Assembly: GCA_030374805.1 (NCBI GenBank)
Contig: JARGSG010000054.1
Coordinates: 340,255 to 404,254, forward strand
DNA from: Gracilaria gracilis
Lineage: Eukaryota > Rhodophyta > Florideophyceae > Gracilariales > Gracilariaceae
Length of the DNA stretch: 64,000 nucleotides
Reading direction: 5' to 3'
Part shown: in pieces, positions 1 through 10,388 of the stretch
Numbering within the stretch: position 1 is the first letter of the stretch
How the letters are laid out: every line of letters starts with the position of its first letter
The notes under the pieces: model-generated
What the model saw: only the letters and a program-made list of their open reading frames with translations
Told to the model about the DNA's origin: nothing
Databases searched by the model: none
Translations under genes and position numbers: made by a program

Positions 1-1
1 C

Positions 2-307
2 GAAGCATTAGAACACAAAGCGAATGGCAAAAGAGACAGTATGACATTCAAGTCCGGCACTGACGGTTGTGGCAGAAGAATGCAGTTTCCGAGAAAACCA
101 CGTTTGGAGTCCAAACATCTGTTCTGTATCGAGGATCCTTTCGATATTGATCACGATTTGTCACGAGGCATGGAGAAAGCAGCCGTTGTCGTTATTCGCC
201 AGGAAATGATGCGAGCATATGAGATCTTAGCAGAATCAGGAGATTTCGAATTGGCTTGCGAAGAGTTTAGAGAGCCTTTTATTGTGGCAAACAATATGAC
301 TTGTTGA
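2..307 (+). CDS. C-terminal end of a non-canonical poly(A)/terminal uridylyl polymerase (partial)
   Basis: The frame is open from the left edge of the window to a TGA at 305-307, so only the last ~101 residues are present. The segment reading LFCIEDPFDIDHDLSRGM, followed by a helix with RQEMMRAYEIL, matches the PAP/25A-associated region of Cid1/TRF4-type nucleotidyltransferases. In that family the IEDPF...DL motif helps bind the nucleotide base. These enzymes add A or U tails to RNA. The catalytic nucleotidyltransferase domain lies outside the window, so TUTase and poly(A) polymerase cannot be told apart. It converges on the TERT gene with about 295 bp between the stop codons. Confidence 0.75.
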   Translation, partial: EALEHKANGKRDSMTFKSGTDGCGRRMQFPRKPRLESKHLFCIEDPFDIDHDLSRGMEKAAVVVIRQEMMRAYEILAESGDFELACEEFREPFIVANNMTC

Positions 308-602
308 AGTCGAACAGTGGAGGAAGTTTTTTGGTGAAGTGCAAGAGGGTCGAAGTCGAGCCAGTTTGTGAAGATCCTCGGTACTCTTCTGCAATCTTTC
401 CATTCAATTTATGTACACTTGTTTATGATACACGCGAAGTTATACAAGGCACTCAGCTTAACTACGTTACTTGCACAGATATGCACTCAGTTCTCTTTCT
501 CAGGCTATGAGACCGAGCACATCTTATTTTTTTCCATCGTATAAAGATCACAAGTAAGAGCTTCGTCTACCAGTAGCGAGATATAAAGGATGTTCGTGCC
601 CG

Positions 603-3600
603 TCATAGTCTCAATTTCCAAATGCATTTGCACTCTTCGGCCGCTATTCTTCTGCAAAGTTGAGGAGTCCTATTTGCACTGTTTTCCGCCCTGAGGGTAT
701 CAACAATCTCCTTCAAGTGTTGCTGGAGGGATTCTATCGCCGCTTCCGCTAATTTGGACATACCTCTTCGGTTTCGAAGCTTTTTCCTAATGCCGTCGCA
801 ATATGAATGAAGGCAAACATACTGCAGCTCAAGCGACGAACATGGAATTCGGCAGTTACGTGCTCTCGCCTCAGAAGTCGTTGTGCAGCGGCTCACAAGA
901 TCAGCGAACTTCGAAGCTGAGGTGTCAACCATCGAAACGAAAAACTTCACATTCGTTGGTCTGATGGCAATCACGCAGGAACAAAGCTTTAGACAGCTCA
1001 ATAAGGCAGACTGATAAACATTCAAGACGACTGTCATATGAGAATTAATTTGCCCATCAAACATCAGAGGATGTAACTTCGGCTTGAAACACGAAAAGGC
1101 GTTCTCCGCCATTCTCCGACATGGTTCTCTATCAAATTCGATCTTCACCGCATTCCTTAGTCGGTCGTCAACTTGTGTTGCGTACCTAGCGAAATCTCCT
1201 CGAATTTCAAGATTCTTCGTGTCCACAAGAATCCCGCACCACGGAATAAACCTCTGAGGTTCATGTGGTACCAAAGGCGTTATAAAGTTCGTCTTTGCCT
1301 TGTCCTTGTTAATGCAAAACCCGTAGAGGGTAGATCTCGATTCTTCAATCATCTGGCAAAGAAAATGTTTTGCTTGAGCTCTAGAAGATGAGACGAAAAA
1401 GGTGTCATCAACAAGTCTCATCAGCAACGTAACTGCTTCTCTTGACGCACAAGCCAGCTTGGAATCAACATCATACTTCATGGTATCAAGTTTTGTTGCG
1501 GTCTCAGAGACTTCGAGATATTCCCCGAGGTCATGTTGTTCGATGAAACCATAGAACAATGAAGTCAGCAGTTGGGAGGTAGGATGACCCTGAGGCAAAC
1601 CGTGCCTTTGAACTGCAAAGCCTGAACTTTTAGATCTGTGGTGCCGCCTGCGGGAAATGGAGACAATGTTATTGCCTAGAACCTCCGACAGCAATCTGCA
1701 TATGACCTCTTTGCTCCATGTACTCATTCTCACTAAATCTGAGAATAACCCACCCGCATGAGCCCGAGCTAGTTTGGCTCTCACAATCGAATGAAAGGAG
1801 GTTTCTTCTCCGGGTTTCGTGCACACGTACGTCAAGTATCGATGAAGTATGCGGTCAGTCGCTCTTTGTGGCCGGGATAGTTTGTACCTCAGGAGCACGT
1901 ATCTGTCTTTGAAGAACAACTGAGGAACGACATCTTCGAAGAGCTTCTTAAGCGGTATCGTGTCAAAGCTTGTTTTAATATCCAATGCACAGGCAAACAA
2001 AGGGGGGCAGCCTTTTTGTCGCCACTTATGTTTCGCTTTTACAAACTTTCGGTATATATCATCTAGACCGAAAACTGCTGCTCCTGTGCTCGAACCTCTT
2101 CCTTTTGCCTCGCGAGACAAGATCCTTACAAAGTCCTTCATAGTCGCATTTATTGCAGTTTTTCTTCTTCTGCACAACCGCTTTATGGAATTTGTTCTGA
2201 AGCTTCGCCTATCAATTGACAACAGCTTAGCTCGCGGTCTTTGAATTCCACGCATTGATGACTTCTTTGGAACAAAGCGAATGTCATGATACATTAGGGT
2301 AGCCAAACCCGATGGGCTGAGAGCAGCATTTACCTTAGTCTGCTGTCGAGAGTAAACGTGGAAGTCATCCTTCGACAATACTTCAAAACGTTGGTTGTCT
2401 TCGTAATGCTGCTTCTCAGCCCGGTCGCAAAGAATGGTCCATACTTCTCTTCGATAGTGGAAAAGGCGATATCGGTGTCTGTCGGCCTCCGTGACGTAAA
2501 AGCTTTGATTGAGCAATGGGATCAAGAAGCCTCTGAAAACCCATGTGACAAACTCAATAATACGGGCTGTTCGGTACTGGAGATCATTCGGATTGTTAAT
2601 TCGATGTCCACCAGGCCCTTTGCGATGCAACCATGGAACATCACACATTTTGAAACCTTCTCGAGAAATGAAGGTTCTCACGTTAAAGTGTTCTTTTTCA
2701 TTTCTCTTGCATACAAAATGATTCACCGCTTTGTAGATCACACCTCTATTTTCGGATGATCCGAAAACCTCGACTGGGAATGCTTTCTGGACGCAGGCGC
2801 TTAAGTATCTCGCAACATGCTTAGGCTTCGTGTACATGCTAAGAAGACGAACGTTTGGAGTTTCATTCCATTGAAAGTCTTTGGGAAGAGGGCAACGCAA
2901 GCCGAGTAGTCTTCTGAAACAGTTACTCTGCACCCGGCGTAAAAGGTCTCTCAAGATTGGTACTAACAATCTCAAACGCGATGTAATCGGAGCAAAAGTC
3001 TTATCCTCCTTACTCATGGACTTCAACAGGCTTGTAGCAATAATATCGTATCTACGCACGTGGTCTCGTCCCTCCGAACCCCATTGTGATGTGGGTTTCT
3101 CAACCTTCTTCCGTTTCGTTTTGTGATCCTGCATCGGAAAGATTATACGAATCAAGTGCTCCGCGCTCTTGCGAGAGGGTGTGAAACGATGCAAATGGTG
3201 CGCAGCTGGAAGTCCTTGATTTTTCCCGCGTTCAGTGCTCCATAGATTCTTGAAACTAGGATTGGACGGAGGTGTTCGATACATTACGTCACGCTTTATA
3301 ATTACATCCGTGTGGACTGTAGACGACTTGGGCTTTTCCTTGTTGGACAAATTCTTCCATCTCGTGGAGTGATTTAGGACAGCAGCAGGACCACATAACT
3401 GGAGAAGCACGCAGGAAGGGAGCTTGACGAGGACAGTTTCTGTTTTCGGCGCAGAATCTAGCATTCGATCTTGCACTCCAAGCAAGAGTGAAGTTTCCAT
3501 GAGAAAATGGCGAAACACCACATAGCCAACGCGGGAGAGTAGAATACCAAAATTTGGTGATCGCAGCTGCTGTGTGGATGTAGAGGGGCCTCGAACGTCA

Positions 3601-4019
3601 AGATCACGAAACATGCTACCGGTCCCATCCTGCTTAGAAATAAAGAAACCGTTGCAAAGCACGTTCACACAGTCTGGCTTTTCAGATGCGTTGCGATATT
3701 TTCGAAGCGTAGAAGAGATCACCTGGGTGAGTATATCATCCATAGAAACAGATTTTAGAGGCAGGCCTTCCATAGCATTTTCAGGGAATGACGGGTGCGA
3801 AGGGAATGCGACCAAAAGCGAGGATAACAGCCGATTGTACGACGCAGAATCTGAGGAACGACGCAGCACTATTTGGGTGGATAGATTCTCATTGAGCGTA
3901 TCGATGTACTTTTCCAATAACACGACGTGTGGGTAGAATCGACGAGCAATCCTCAGCAGTTTTTTCTCATACTCTGAAGTTGTAAGGGTTTCGGCCGCCA
4001 TACTTGAATGTGTTTTCAT
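603..4019 (-). CDS. TERT: Telomerase reverse transcriptase
   Basis: A single uninterrupted 1138-residue frame, about the usual TERT length. TERT copies the telomerase RNA template onto chromosome ends. The N-terminus has a YPHVVLLEKYI segment like the TEN/GQ region. The RNA-binding domain follows at about 350-530, with a CP-like VFGSSENRG, a QFP-like region, and a strong T motif at about 490-528 (WVFRGFLIPLL...FYVTEADRHR...YRREVW). RT motifs follow in order: 1/2 (FVPKK...RGIQRPRAKLLSI, ~580-602), A with D680 (ALDIKTSFDTI), a ~100-residue insertion between A and B' as expected for the TERT IFD, B' (GLPQGHPTSQLL, ~807), C with D871/D872 (RLVDDTFF), D (GFCINKDKAKTNF) and E (WCGILVD). All three catalytic aspartates are present. 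The ATG at 4019 is the first in frame; M7 is an alternative. No intron is needed. Confidence 0.96.
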   Translation of the reverse strand: MKTHSSMAAETLTTSEYEKKLLRIARRFYPHVVLLEKYIDTLNENLSTQIVLRRSSDSASYNRLLSSLLVAFPSHPSFPENAMEGLPLKSVSMDDILTQVISSTLRKYRNASEKPDCVNVLCNGFFISKQDGTGSMFRDLDVRGPSTSTQQLRSPNFGILLSRVGYVVFRHFLMETSLLLGVQDRMLDSAPKTETVLVKLPSCVLLQLCGPAAVLNHSTRWKNLSNKEKPKSSTVHTDVIIKRDVMYRTPPSNPSFKNLWSTERGKNQGLPAAHHLHRFTPSRKSAEHLIRIIFPMQDHKTKRKKVEKPTSQWGSEGRDHVRRYDIIATSLLKSMSKEDKTFAPITSRLRLLVPILRDLLRRVQSNCFRRLLGLRCPLPKDFQWNETPNVRLLSMYTKPKHVARYLSACVQKAFPVEVFGSSENRGVIYKAVNHFVCKRNEKEHFNVRTFISREGFKMCDVPWLHRKGPGGHRINNPNDLQYRTARIIEFVTWVFRGFLIPLLNQSFYVTEADRHRYRLFHYRREVWTILCDRAEKQHYEDNQRFEVLSKDDFHVYSRQQTKVNAALSPSGLATLMYHDIRFVPKKSSMRGIQRPRAKLLSIDRRSFRTNSIKRLCRRRKTAINATMKDFVRILSREAKGRGSSTGAAVFGLDDIYRKFVKAKHKWRQKGCPPLFACALDIKTSFDTIPLKKLFEDVVPQLFFKDRYVLLRYKLSRPQRATDRILHRYLTYVCTKPGEETSFHSIVRAKLARAHAGGLFSDLVRMSTWSKEVICRLLSEVLGNNIVSISRRRHHRSKSSGFAVQRHGLPQGHPTSQLLTSLFYGFIEQHDLGEYLEVSETATKLDTMKYDVDSKLACASREAVTLLMRLVDDTFFVSSSRAQAKHFLCQMIEESRSTLYGFCINKDKAKTNFITPLVPHEPQRFIPWCGILVDTKNLEIRGDFARYATQVDDRLRNAVKIEFDREPCRRMAENAFSCFKPKLHPLMFDGQINSHMTVVLNVYQSALLSCLKLCSCVIAIRPTNVKFFVSMVDTSASKFADLVSRCTTTSEARARNCRIPCSSLELQYVCLHSYCDGIRKKLRNRRGMSKLAEAAIESLQQHLKEIVDTLRAENSANRTPQLCRRIAAEECKCIWKLRL

Positions 4020-4709
4020 GATCCAGCGATGCTCAAGAGGAGGTTAGCTCAGCTCTTTCCAAGTCTCAATCATCTAGAATTATGCCTCCATGCCGTTGGC
4101 TGTTTGGAGGATGACCCTGATTAAGAGAAGCAGGGAAGCGATGAAGATCAAATTAAGGGAATGTTGGCATAAGAGACAAGCATCGGAAAGGAGACAGTTG
4201 ATGTCCTTGGTGCCTTGCGACCACGTTCACGCTCGCGACCTGGTGAATATTAGGGGTTGGTTTATCACCGTCTCTTGAAGGTAAAGTTCAAAGCTCAGTA
4301 CACACATTGTGGATCCGTTGCCGGGTAGATATCTTTTCGAACTTTAAATTTTGAAGTTGAGTCGCAATAATTGAGGAGGACCTACAAATGGACTGAAATA
4401 TAGCCAATAATACTACGACACTTGCGAATAATAGGATAGTTTTCAGCCCAACAAACTTTTTTTGTAATTCCCATTTTTTCGTTTGTCGCTACTATTCCTC
4501 CTACCGCGTTCATCTTGAAGTGCTTTTTGGATCGATGTATCTACGAAGGTACGGTAGATACCGTTGGTATACGCTGGCTCTTCGAAGCGCACTTTCGTGA
4601 AGAAAGTCTCAGCTTCTGATTCTCAAGCTCGCAGCAAACAGAAGTGAAGCAGGCACCATTGAACATCGAGAACCTCTGACAACTCAAATGCGCATGAATT
4701 GGAATATGC
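4020..4709. other. Intergenic region between divergent TERT and cis-prenyltransferase genes
   Basis: About 690 bp with no convincing ORF on either strand. It must hold both promoters. It includes AT-rich stretches around 4340-4500, but I see no clear TATA box, repeat or RNA gene. Confidence 0.5.
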
Positions 4710-5747
4710 ATGATGAAGTTGCTCGATATGTTTGTTGAATACTCCCGGTATCAACTGCTGTTGATAGCAAGTCCCTTTCTGCTCTATGTATCGTACGCAG
4801 CACTCCACAGGTGCTTCAAGCTAATTTCAAGCGCGAAAACGCTACAGAACGTTGCGATTCGCGCACTGAGATGTGGGGCGATTCCAAAACACATCGCGTT
4901 CATAATGGACGGAAACCGAAGATGGGCGCAGAAGTGCAAAATGCCATCTCACAAAGGGCACGCCATGGGCCGAAAGACGCTAGCACAGGTGTTACAATGG
5001 TGTTTAAAAGCGGGCGTTGAAACGGTAACAGTGTACGCATGGTCGCTTGAGAACTTCAAACGACCGGACGTGGAAGTGACAGAAATCATGAGACTGGCTG
5101 AGGACGCAGCGAAAGAGTTCAAACACAAGCAGCATTTCGTGCACGAGAATCGGGTGCAAATTCGATTCTTGGGCGATCTGGCGCGCGTTCCGCTGACGCT
5201 TCAACGGCATATGGCAGAGTTGATGAGCGATACGATGCAATACTCTGGCGGTTTGGTGTTGAACATCTGCTTCAGTTACACGTCGCGTCACGACATTGCT
5301 AACTCGATCGCGGAGCTGAGCAAGATGGTGCGACGGCGCGGAATGAAGGCGGACGCCATCTGCGACGAAGCGGTGGGCGCGTGTCTGTCGACCGGGTGGG
5401 CGAAGGGGTCGGACGCGTGCATGCACCCGCAATTACTGGTGAGAACGTCGGGGGAAACGCGTCTGAGCGACTTTCTGCTGTACGAGAGCTGTCACTCGGT
5501 GCTGTCGTTCTACCCCGTGCTGTGGCCGGACCTGTGCGCGTGGGACTTTGTGAAGATGGTGCTAGATTACCAGCATGTGCTTCGACGGAGAGCGATGGCG
5601 CGGTGCGGATGTGCGACGATTGGCACGAAGAGCAGCCGGATGCACGAGGAGGTGCGCGCCGCGTTGATGCAGATGCGATGTCAGCATGTGGCCAACATGC
5701 GGCAGGGCGCCGTGGAAGAAGGAAAGAACGCCGTCGGCGCACGTTGA
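4710..5747 (+). CDS. Cis-prenyltransferase (dehydrodolichyl diphosphate synthase type)
   Basis: 345 residues. The protein condenses isopentenyl diphosphate onto farnesyl diphosphate in cis configuration to make the long polyprenyl diphosphates used for dolichol. The N-terminal ~33 residues include a hydrophobic segment (LLLIASPFLLYVSYAAL), consistent with ER membrane anchoring. The family signature follows: HIAFIMDGNRRWA with catalytic D67, then KGHAMGRKTL, VYAWSLENFKRP, and late in the protein LLVRTSGETRLSDFLLYE. The C-terminus ends in a low-complexity GC-rich segment. The start is the first of two adjacent ATGs. It could be the DHDDS/Rer2 catalytic subunit; nothing here shows whether it works alone or with a NgBR/Nus1 partner. 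Confidence 0.94.
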   Translation: MMKLLDMFVEYSRYQLLLIASPFLLYVSYAALHRCFKLISSAKTLQNVAIRALRCGAIPKHIAFIMDGNRRWAQKCKMPSHKGHAMGRKTLAQVLQWCLKAGVETVTVYAWSLENFKRPDVEVTEIMRLAEDAAKEFKHKQHFVHENRVQIRFLGDLARVPLTLQRHMAELMSDTMQYSGGLVLNICFSYTSRHDIANSIAELSKMVRRRGMKADAICDEAVGACLSTGWAKGSDACMHPQLLVRTSGETRLSDFLLYESCHSVLSFYPVLWPDLCAWDFVKMVLDYQHVLRRRAMARCGCATIGTKSSRMHEEVRAALMQMRCQHVANMRQGAVEEGKNAVGAR

Positions 5748-6211
5748 ACACGAGTTACACGGCGATGAAACACGTGGCATGCGTTGAAAACGTGTCGCAC
5801 GCGATGCTCACCACCATGTGAAGGGATGCAAGATTTGCACAGAGAGAGTATAGAGCCGCCGTCATGCAATTGGCGCCGCCCGTTGAGATGTGCTCGCCAT
5901 TCATGCAATGTGATTGCGCGTCGCCGACGTTGACGTGGAATGTGGCATGTGCGCCACTTTGCAACGCTGGCAGGGCTTGTTCTCATCATACGCCTTCTCT
6001 TTCCACCCAACACGCGCTAAATGGTGGCTTCAACCGCCGCTTCTCGATACCTTGCTTATCGATACCTTGCTCCTTCCCTCCTAACGGCGCCCGCGTGCCT
6101 GTCCGCTATGCCCGGTTCCTTCTCGCTTCGCGCTCTTCGTCCCGCACTATAAACAACGTGCTTTTCGCCTCCATTCAACCCAACTAGCCTTCTCCCCGGA
6201 GTACCCTCGTC
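5748..6211. other. Intergenic region upstream of the UVR/SnoaL gene
   Basis: 464 bp without a supported gene. It contains the 3' flank of the cis-prenyltransferase gene and, near its right end, a TATA-like element at 6148-6153. Confidence 0.5.
6148..6153 (+). promoter_or_regulatory. TATA-like box
   Basis: TATAAA lies 64 bp upstream of the ATG of the UVR/SnoaL protein. The spacing suits a short 5' UTR. Inferred from sequence and position only. Confidence 0.45.
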
Positions 6212-6907
6212 ATGGCCATGGCATTCCTCACTCCCGTGCCGCCGCGCTGTACATTCAACTCCCCCTTCCTGTCTGCCTCCTTTCGTTCGTCTCGCTGCCT
6301 GTCAAAGCCACCTGCTCGCGCCGCCACAAGCCGTGCCCCTACTATTCGATGCTGCGTGGAGCGGCCTGCCTGGAAGAGCATGCCCATCGACGTGGACTTT
6401 GCAAAAGACGAACAGCTGCAAATCCTGGAGGAGGATTTGGATGACGCCTTACTAGTGGAAGACTACAAGAAGGCGTCTGTCATACGCGATAAGCTCATTC
6501 GCTTGCAGTCTGGAGCATATGTTGCTGTGCTCTCCGCCCACATCAAGTTCTACAAGGCCTTTTCCTCGGGCTCTATTGTTGACATTGCTTCTTGTTGGCT
6601 GCAGAGTGAAACCTCCACATGTAAGCATCCTTCCGGTCCTTTGATGGCTGGCTACTTGAATGTGCTCAACGGCTTTGGATACCTCTTCTCTCTGGGTGTG
6701 CCTAGAATTGACGTGAAGAATGTTTGCATTACCATGCGCGGAACCGTTGCTTATGTCACCTGCGAGGAACATTCCACCGATTGGGAAACTGAAGACGGCC
6801 GACCACATACTGTCGTCATGAACGCTATCAATATGTTCACCAAGAAGAATGGCGAGTGGTATGTCTGTCATCACAGCTCTCTGCCTGTTACAGAGTTCAA
6901 GGGCTGA
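6212..6907 (+). CDS. Plastid-targeted protein with UVR motif and SnoaL-like domain
   Basis: 231 residues. Residues 1-~50 are rich in S, R, P and A with few acidic residues and begin MAMAFLTP, like a plastid transit peptide with an early phenylalanine. Residues ~67-100 form a UVR-type helical hairpin (LEEDLDDALLVEDYKKASVIRDKL), known from UvrB/UvrC and Clp adaptors as a protein-interaction motif. Residues ~101-225 look like a SnoaL-like/NTF2-fold domain (FYKAFSSGSIVDIASCW ... GWYVCHH-like end). The SnoaL fold can be enzymatic or only bind ligands, and no catalytic residues can be assigned. A role in plastid protein regulation is inference. A second in-frame ATG is two codons downstream. Confidence 0.7.
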   Translation: MAMAFLTPVPPRCTFNSPFLSASFRSSRCLSKPPARAATSRAPTIRCCVERPAWKSMPIDVDFAKDEQLQILEEDLDDALLVEDYKKASVIRDKLIRLQSGAYVAVLSAHIKFYKAFSSGSIVDIASCWLQSETSTCKHPSGPLMAGYLNVLNGFGYLFSLGVPRIDVKNVCITMRGTVAYVTCEEHSTDWETEDGRPHTVVMNAINMFTKKNGEWYVCHHSSLPVTEFKG

Positions 6908-8701
6908 GATCAACTCGCTCAACACCGCGCCACCCAAGTTTTGAACGCTCGTTATTTCGAGCTCCACTGTAACGATTTACTATGCTTTCTTTCACTCGCA
7001 ACGGCATGTGTCTTTCACCTTTAACGTCAACACGCCTTGGCGTAACCATTATGTACATTAGCAATCGCGCTCAGTTTTCAAACGCAAGTTTCCGAGACAA
7101 CAATACACTTACATCTGTATCAGAATAGGCTGTTACTATCTATTTGTAGATTAGTCCCCTTTTGCGCACAGTTTCATTAGTTGGGCCCCTACTCCTCCGA
7201 AAGACGTAGCATTTCAGCGCTGCCGGACAGAACAGTCTGGAGTGCTACTGGCGTCAGGGATTTTCGTGAGAATACTTGGACGCAGTATATAGACGAGCCG
7301 CGTTAGCTCTGCAGGGAAGGGGGACATGAGATAAAGTTCTGCACTGATGAGATCTTACGTCATCTGAGTCTGTCTACATATTTTCTTTTGATCTGAACAT
7401 CTCATAAAAGAGAGAGAGATATCTGAAGTGAAGATGCTCCATGCACGGCAGAAGTTATGCACAGTAGTATTTTGAGAAAAGGAGTCTGAAAGAGAAGCCA
7501 GAGTTTTAAAGGACAAGGGTTCTGCTTTCAGGAAACCCATGGGAGAATAGATAGCAATAGTCCTCAATTAATTCAGGTCCCGACTTGGCATGGGTTATGA
7601 TTACGGCCACTGGCTACTCGCCTTCTCGCGGTGTGCCTGTCTCCATGACTCCGCGTAACACCGGGGAGGGGAGAGGAGGGGCAAAACGTGTAAGCAACAG
7701 GGGGTCCCACCGTCATTGTTTTTGGCCTCCGTAGGACTCAAATCTCGGAATCAGGGCAAGGTGACCGCAATAAAGAAGAAATAATGAGTACATTACTGCA
7801 AAGCGAGATATCTACTCTCTACAAGGGTAACGTTACCCTCTTCAAGACTTTCTACTTTGTCAACAAAATACAAACAAAATGTCTTCTTCCCTTGATCCCT
7901 GTTGCAGCATGGGAAACCACGAACTGCTTTCTATATGTTTGAGAGTCATAATCGAAACTAGTTAGCAGTTAGTGTTCCTGATATGCCCGGTTAGTCTTGG
8001 CTACGATTACAACAATTGCCTCAAGGTATGTACAACTGGCTCTCAGTCCAATTGTACATAATCGTATTGTATGATCATCATGCCGTGTTGTAAACCTTTG
8101 AATTCGTGCATGACGCTGTTTCCAAAAGGCGTATTGCTGTGTCTGCGTTGTTCAATGGATTGATTCGCAGGAAAAAGGTTCTTCACTCAGAAAAAGAATG
8201 CAACTGTATTGGAAACATGCTACAGTTGTATCAGTGTTTCAATAACCTTATATACGCTGGTAATTGTTCCTTACTTTCGTTCGCCATTGCCGTCAACGGA
8301 CGTGCAATGCAAAGGTATGGCTTATCGGTGCGCTCTGACAAACTCATCAATGGATTTCTGCCACACACGATGACGTTGAATACACCATGTCCCTTGCCCA
8401 TTTCATGCTGAGCATGGTCCTCGCACTTCGTAATGACTAATAGTTGACAGTAGGTATTTTACTTCGTACCGTAAAGGATTATTGCGTGGAATGAAACCTT
8501 CACCGACAGAGTTGTCACCTGTACATTGTTGGATTCACCAATTTCGTATTCCCAGAGCAGTTAATTCATCATGACATTGTTCTATAAGAGACCGGGAAAT
8601 GAAGTGGGGGAAAGTCATCTGAGAGCAAGGGCAAACATTCCTGACCTCTCCTTTGCTGTGGCCTCCAATAATACCAATCGCTAGACTTTTTCTCTATCGT
8701 C
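6908..8701. other. Long intergenic stretch, possible LINE 3' debris
   Basis: About 1.8 kb with no supported gene; the ORFs are short and have no recognisable domain. Around 7690-7785 a stretch ending in AATAAAGAAGAA resembles the 3' tail of the LINE fragment at 9600-9860 (both carry ACCGTCA..GTTTTTGGC followed by a purine-rich tail). It may therefore be a degraded retroposon end. Nothing else stands out. Confidence 0.35.
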
Positions 8702-9385
8702 ATGAAGTTCTTCTGCATTGCTCTTATTGCTCTCTTCTTTCATCAAGTTTACCCCAGCCTTTCCGTCCCATTCAACCCAGAAAATTCTACAGTTCCACTT
8801 TCAAAAGAGAGCTATCCCACAGAGGAACCAGTGACATTGGAGTCGTCAACATTACCACTACCAACTGATGCTCCCCTCCCTGAAGACTCGCTTCCTCAAC
8901 GAATCCCAAATTATGAAATGGTAACCTGCCTTCGAGGACAATGCCTCTCAAATCGTGCACGCAGGTTCTACTGCTCAATGTCACATCGGCGACTTTCCTA
9001 CCCTTGGAATTCTGCTCTGATGCTTATCGTCGAAATTGATGAATATTCTCTCAAGAGAACGGTTACATATAAAGCCGAAGTATCGGCTGCATCGGTTTCT
9101 TCAGGAAAGGTAGACTCTATTTCATGGAACTCAACTGAGGAGGACAAACAAACCATTAGCTGCTCCTTATATCCAATTCGGGTATTCCTGAACCCCTTCG
9201 GACTAAACACTACACATTCTGGCTTTGGGATACCAATTGATTTCGGACAACCGCTAGGTTCTGGGTCCATACCATTTGGTTTGGGAAATCCATTCGGTTC
9301 ATGCTGTGACGGGTGTTCGCATGTTGATGGAGAGCAAACCTATCCTCCCTCTTTGTCCTGTTGTAAAGGATGTTCCTATACTTAG
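8702..9385 (+). CDS. Putative small secreted cysteine-containing protein, unknown function
   Basis: 227 residues, not recognised. The N-terminus MKFFCIALIALFFHQVYPSLS is a textbook signal peptide, with cleavage likely after residue ~19-21. The next ~50 residues are rich in S, T, P and E with N-glycosylation sequons (NST). The middle has a Cys-containing segment, and the C-terminus is G/P/F-rich (repeated PFGL/FGNPFGS-like stretches) and ends with paired cysteines (CCDGC ... CCKGC). This suggests an extracellular or cell-wall protein. Supported by the signal peptide and an open frame, not by homology. A spliced continuation cannot be excluded. Confidence 0.5.
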   Translation: MKFFCIALIALFFHQVYPSLSVPFNPENSTVPLSKESYPTEEPVTLESSTLPLPTDAPLPEDSLPQRIPNYEMVTCLRGQCLSNRARRFYCSMSHRRLSYPWNSALMLIVEIDEYSLKRTVTYKAEVSAASVSSGKVDSISWNSTEEDKQTISCSLYPIRVFLNPFGLNTTHSGFGIPIDFGQPLGSGSIPFGLGNPFGSCCDGCSHVDGEQTYPPSLSCCKGCSYT

Positions 9386-9431
9386 TGCCAATGCTGATCA
9401 TTCTCTCTACTTGGAATTCGGAGTTTTAAAA

Positions 9432-9477
9432 AGTTCTTGGCTCTCAGGTTCTTGGCTCCTAAGTTCTTGGCTCCTAA
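9432..9477 (+). repeat. Short tandem repeat, three 15-16 bp units
   Basis: Three consecutive units of the form GTTCTTGGCTCCTAA lie just past the secreted-protein stop codon. The last two units are identical and the first differs by a few bases. Confidence 0.8.
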
Positions 9478-9539
9478 TCCTCTACGTACTCAACTTATCT
9501 CCTTCGAAAGGTGATTTTGGAGGATAACCGAAGAAAATT

Positions 9540-9860
9540 TCATCCAGCTTTTGGAATCCTCTCAACACGTCGGCGCTCTTCACCCTGTGTCTAATTACGT
9601 TCGTCTGCAGTGCGACCGTCAAACAAGACCTGGATCACGTTTTGTCCCGGTGTCCGCTAACTACACGTACGTGTAAAGTCTCGCGAAGAAACGAGCTGCC
9701 TGCCCCACGGGAAAGGGAAGACAAAACGATGATAGATTTGATTGAGCAATGACCGTCAAAGTTTTTGGCTTTCTTTAGGAGAGAGATCTATTCGTAGATA
9801 GTACAGTTCTCCTGCTACTTGGAGTAGCGGACCACACTAAAGAAAGAAGAAGAATCCTCC
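9540..9860 (+). mobile_element. 3'-terminal fragment of a non-LTR retrotransposon (LINE)
   Basis: One frame reads DLDHVLSRCPLTTRT... then RRNEL, the degenerate zinc-knuckle segment that ends many RNase H-bearing LINE ORF2 proteins. A stop near 9750 and a purine-rich tail (AAAGAAAGAAGAAGAA, ~9839-9854) follow. No RT domain is present, so this is a strongly 5'-truncated copy. Related fragments occur at ~35.8, ~46.8 and ~47.3 kb. Confidence 0.5.
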
Positions 9861-10388
9861 CAACGCCAGTTAGGCAACATATGCTTCATACCCTTTGCCT
9901 CACACAAGAATATATGATCTCAAGCAAACCCCTTCCCTTTGCTGGCAGGCAGATGAGCTATAGCTCATGTTACACGTCGCTGAAGCTTGACGCACAAAAA
10001 TACGGGGGTGAAGCACAAAACGCAAATAATGGTACCGTCGGTACCAAGGGTAATGATGGCGAATGATTTTGTTTTTGAATATTTTCCAAATGTGTAATAG
10101 ATATCCTCCCATAGATCAATGCGTTTCCCTAAAACTAGGAAGCGGCGAATCCTTAACCTTACCCACTTTCACAGAGCGAAAGACAACTCCACTTCATTCA
10201 AGACAGAGTTCCGAACAGCCCAACAAAGTAGCTCTCTTACTTTGCGATCTGATCCAAGGCAGTCTATCATCGTGAACGTTGGCTTATTAGACATACCGTG
10301 GAAGCGTTCTCATAGAAAGAAGTTGAATGTTTGGGAATTGCTTCCTGTGACTCCTTTTCGATCTAAGTGTCGTGTACAACTGCGAACA

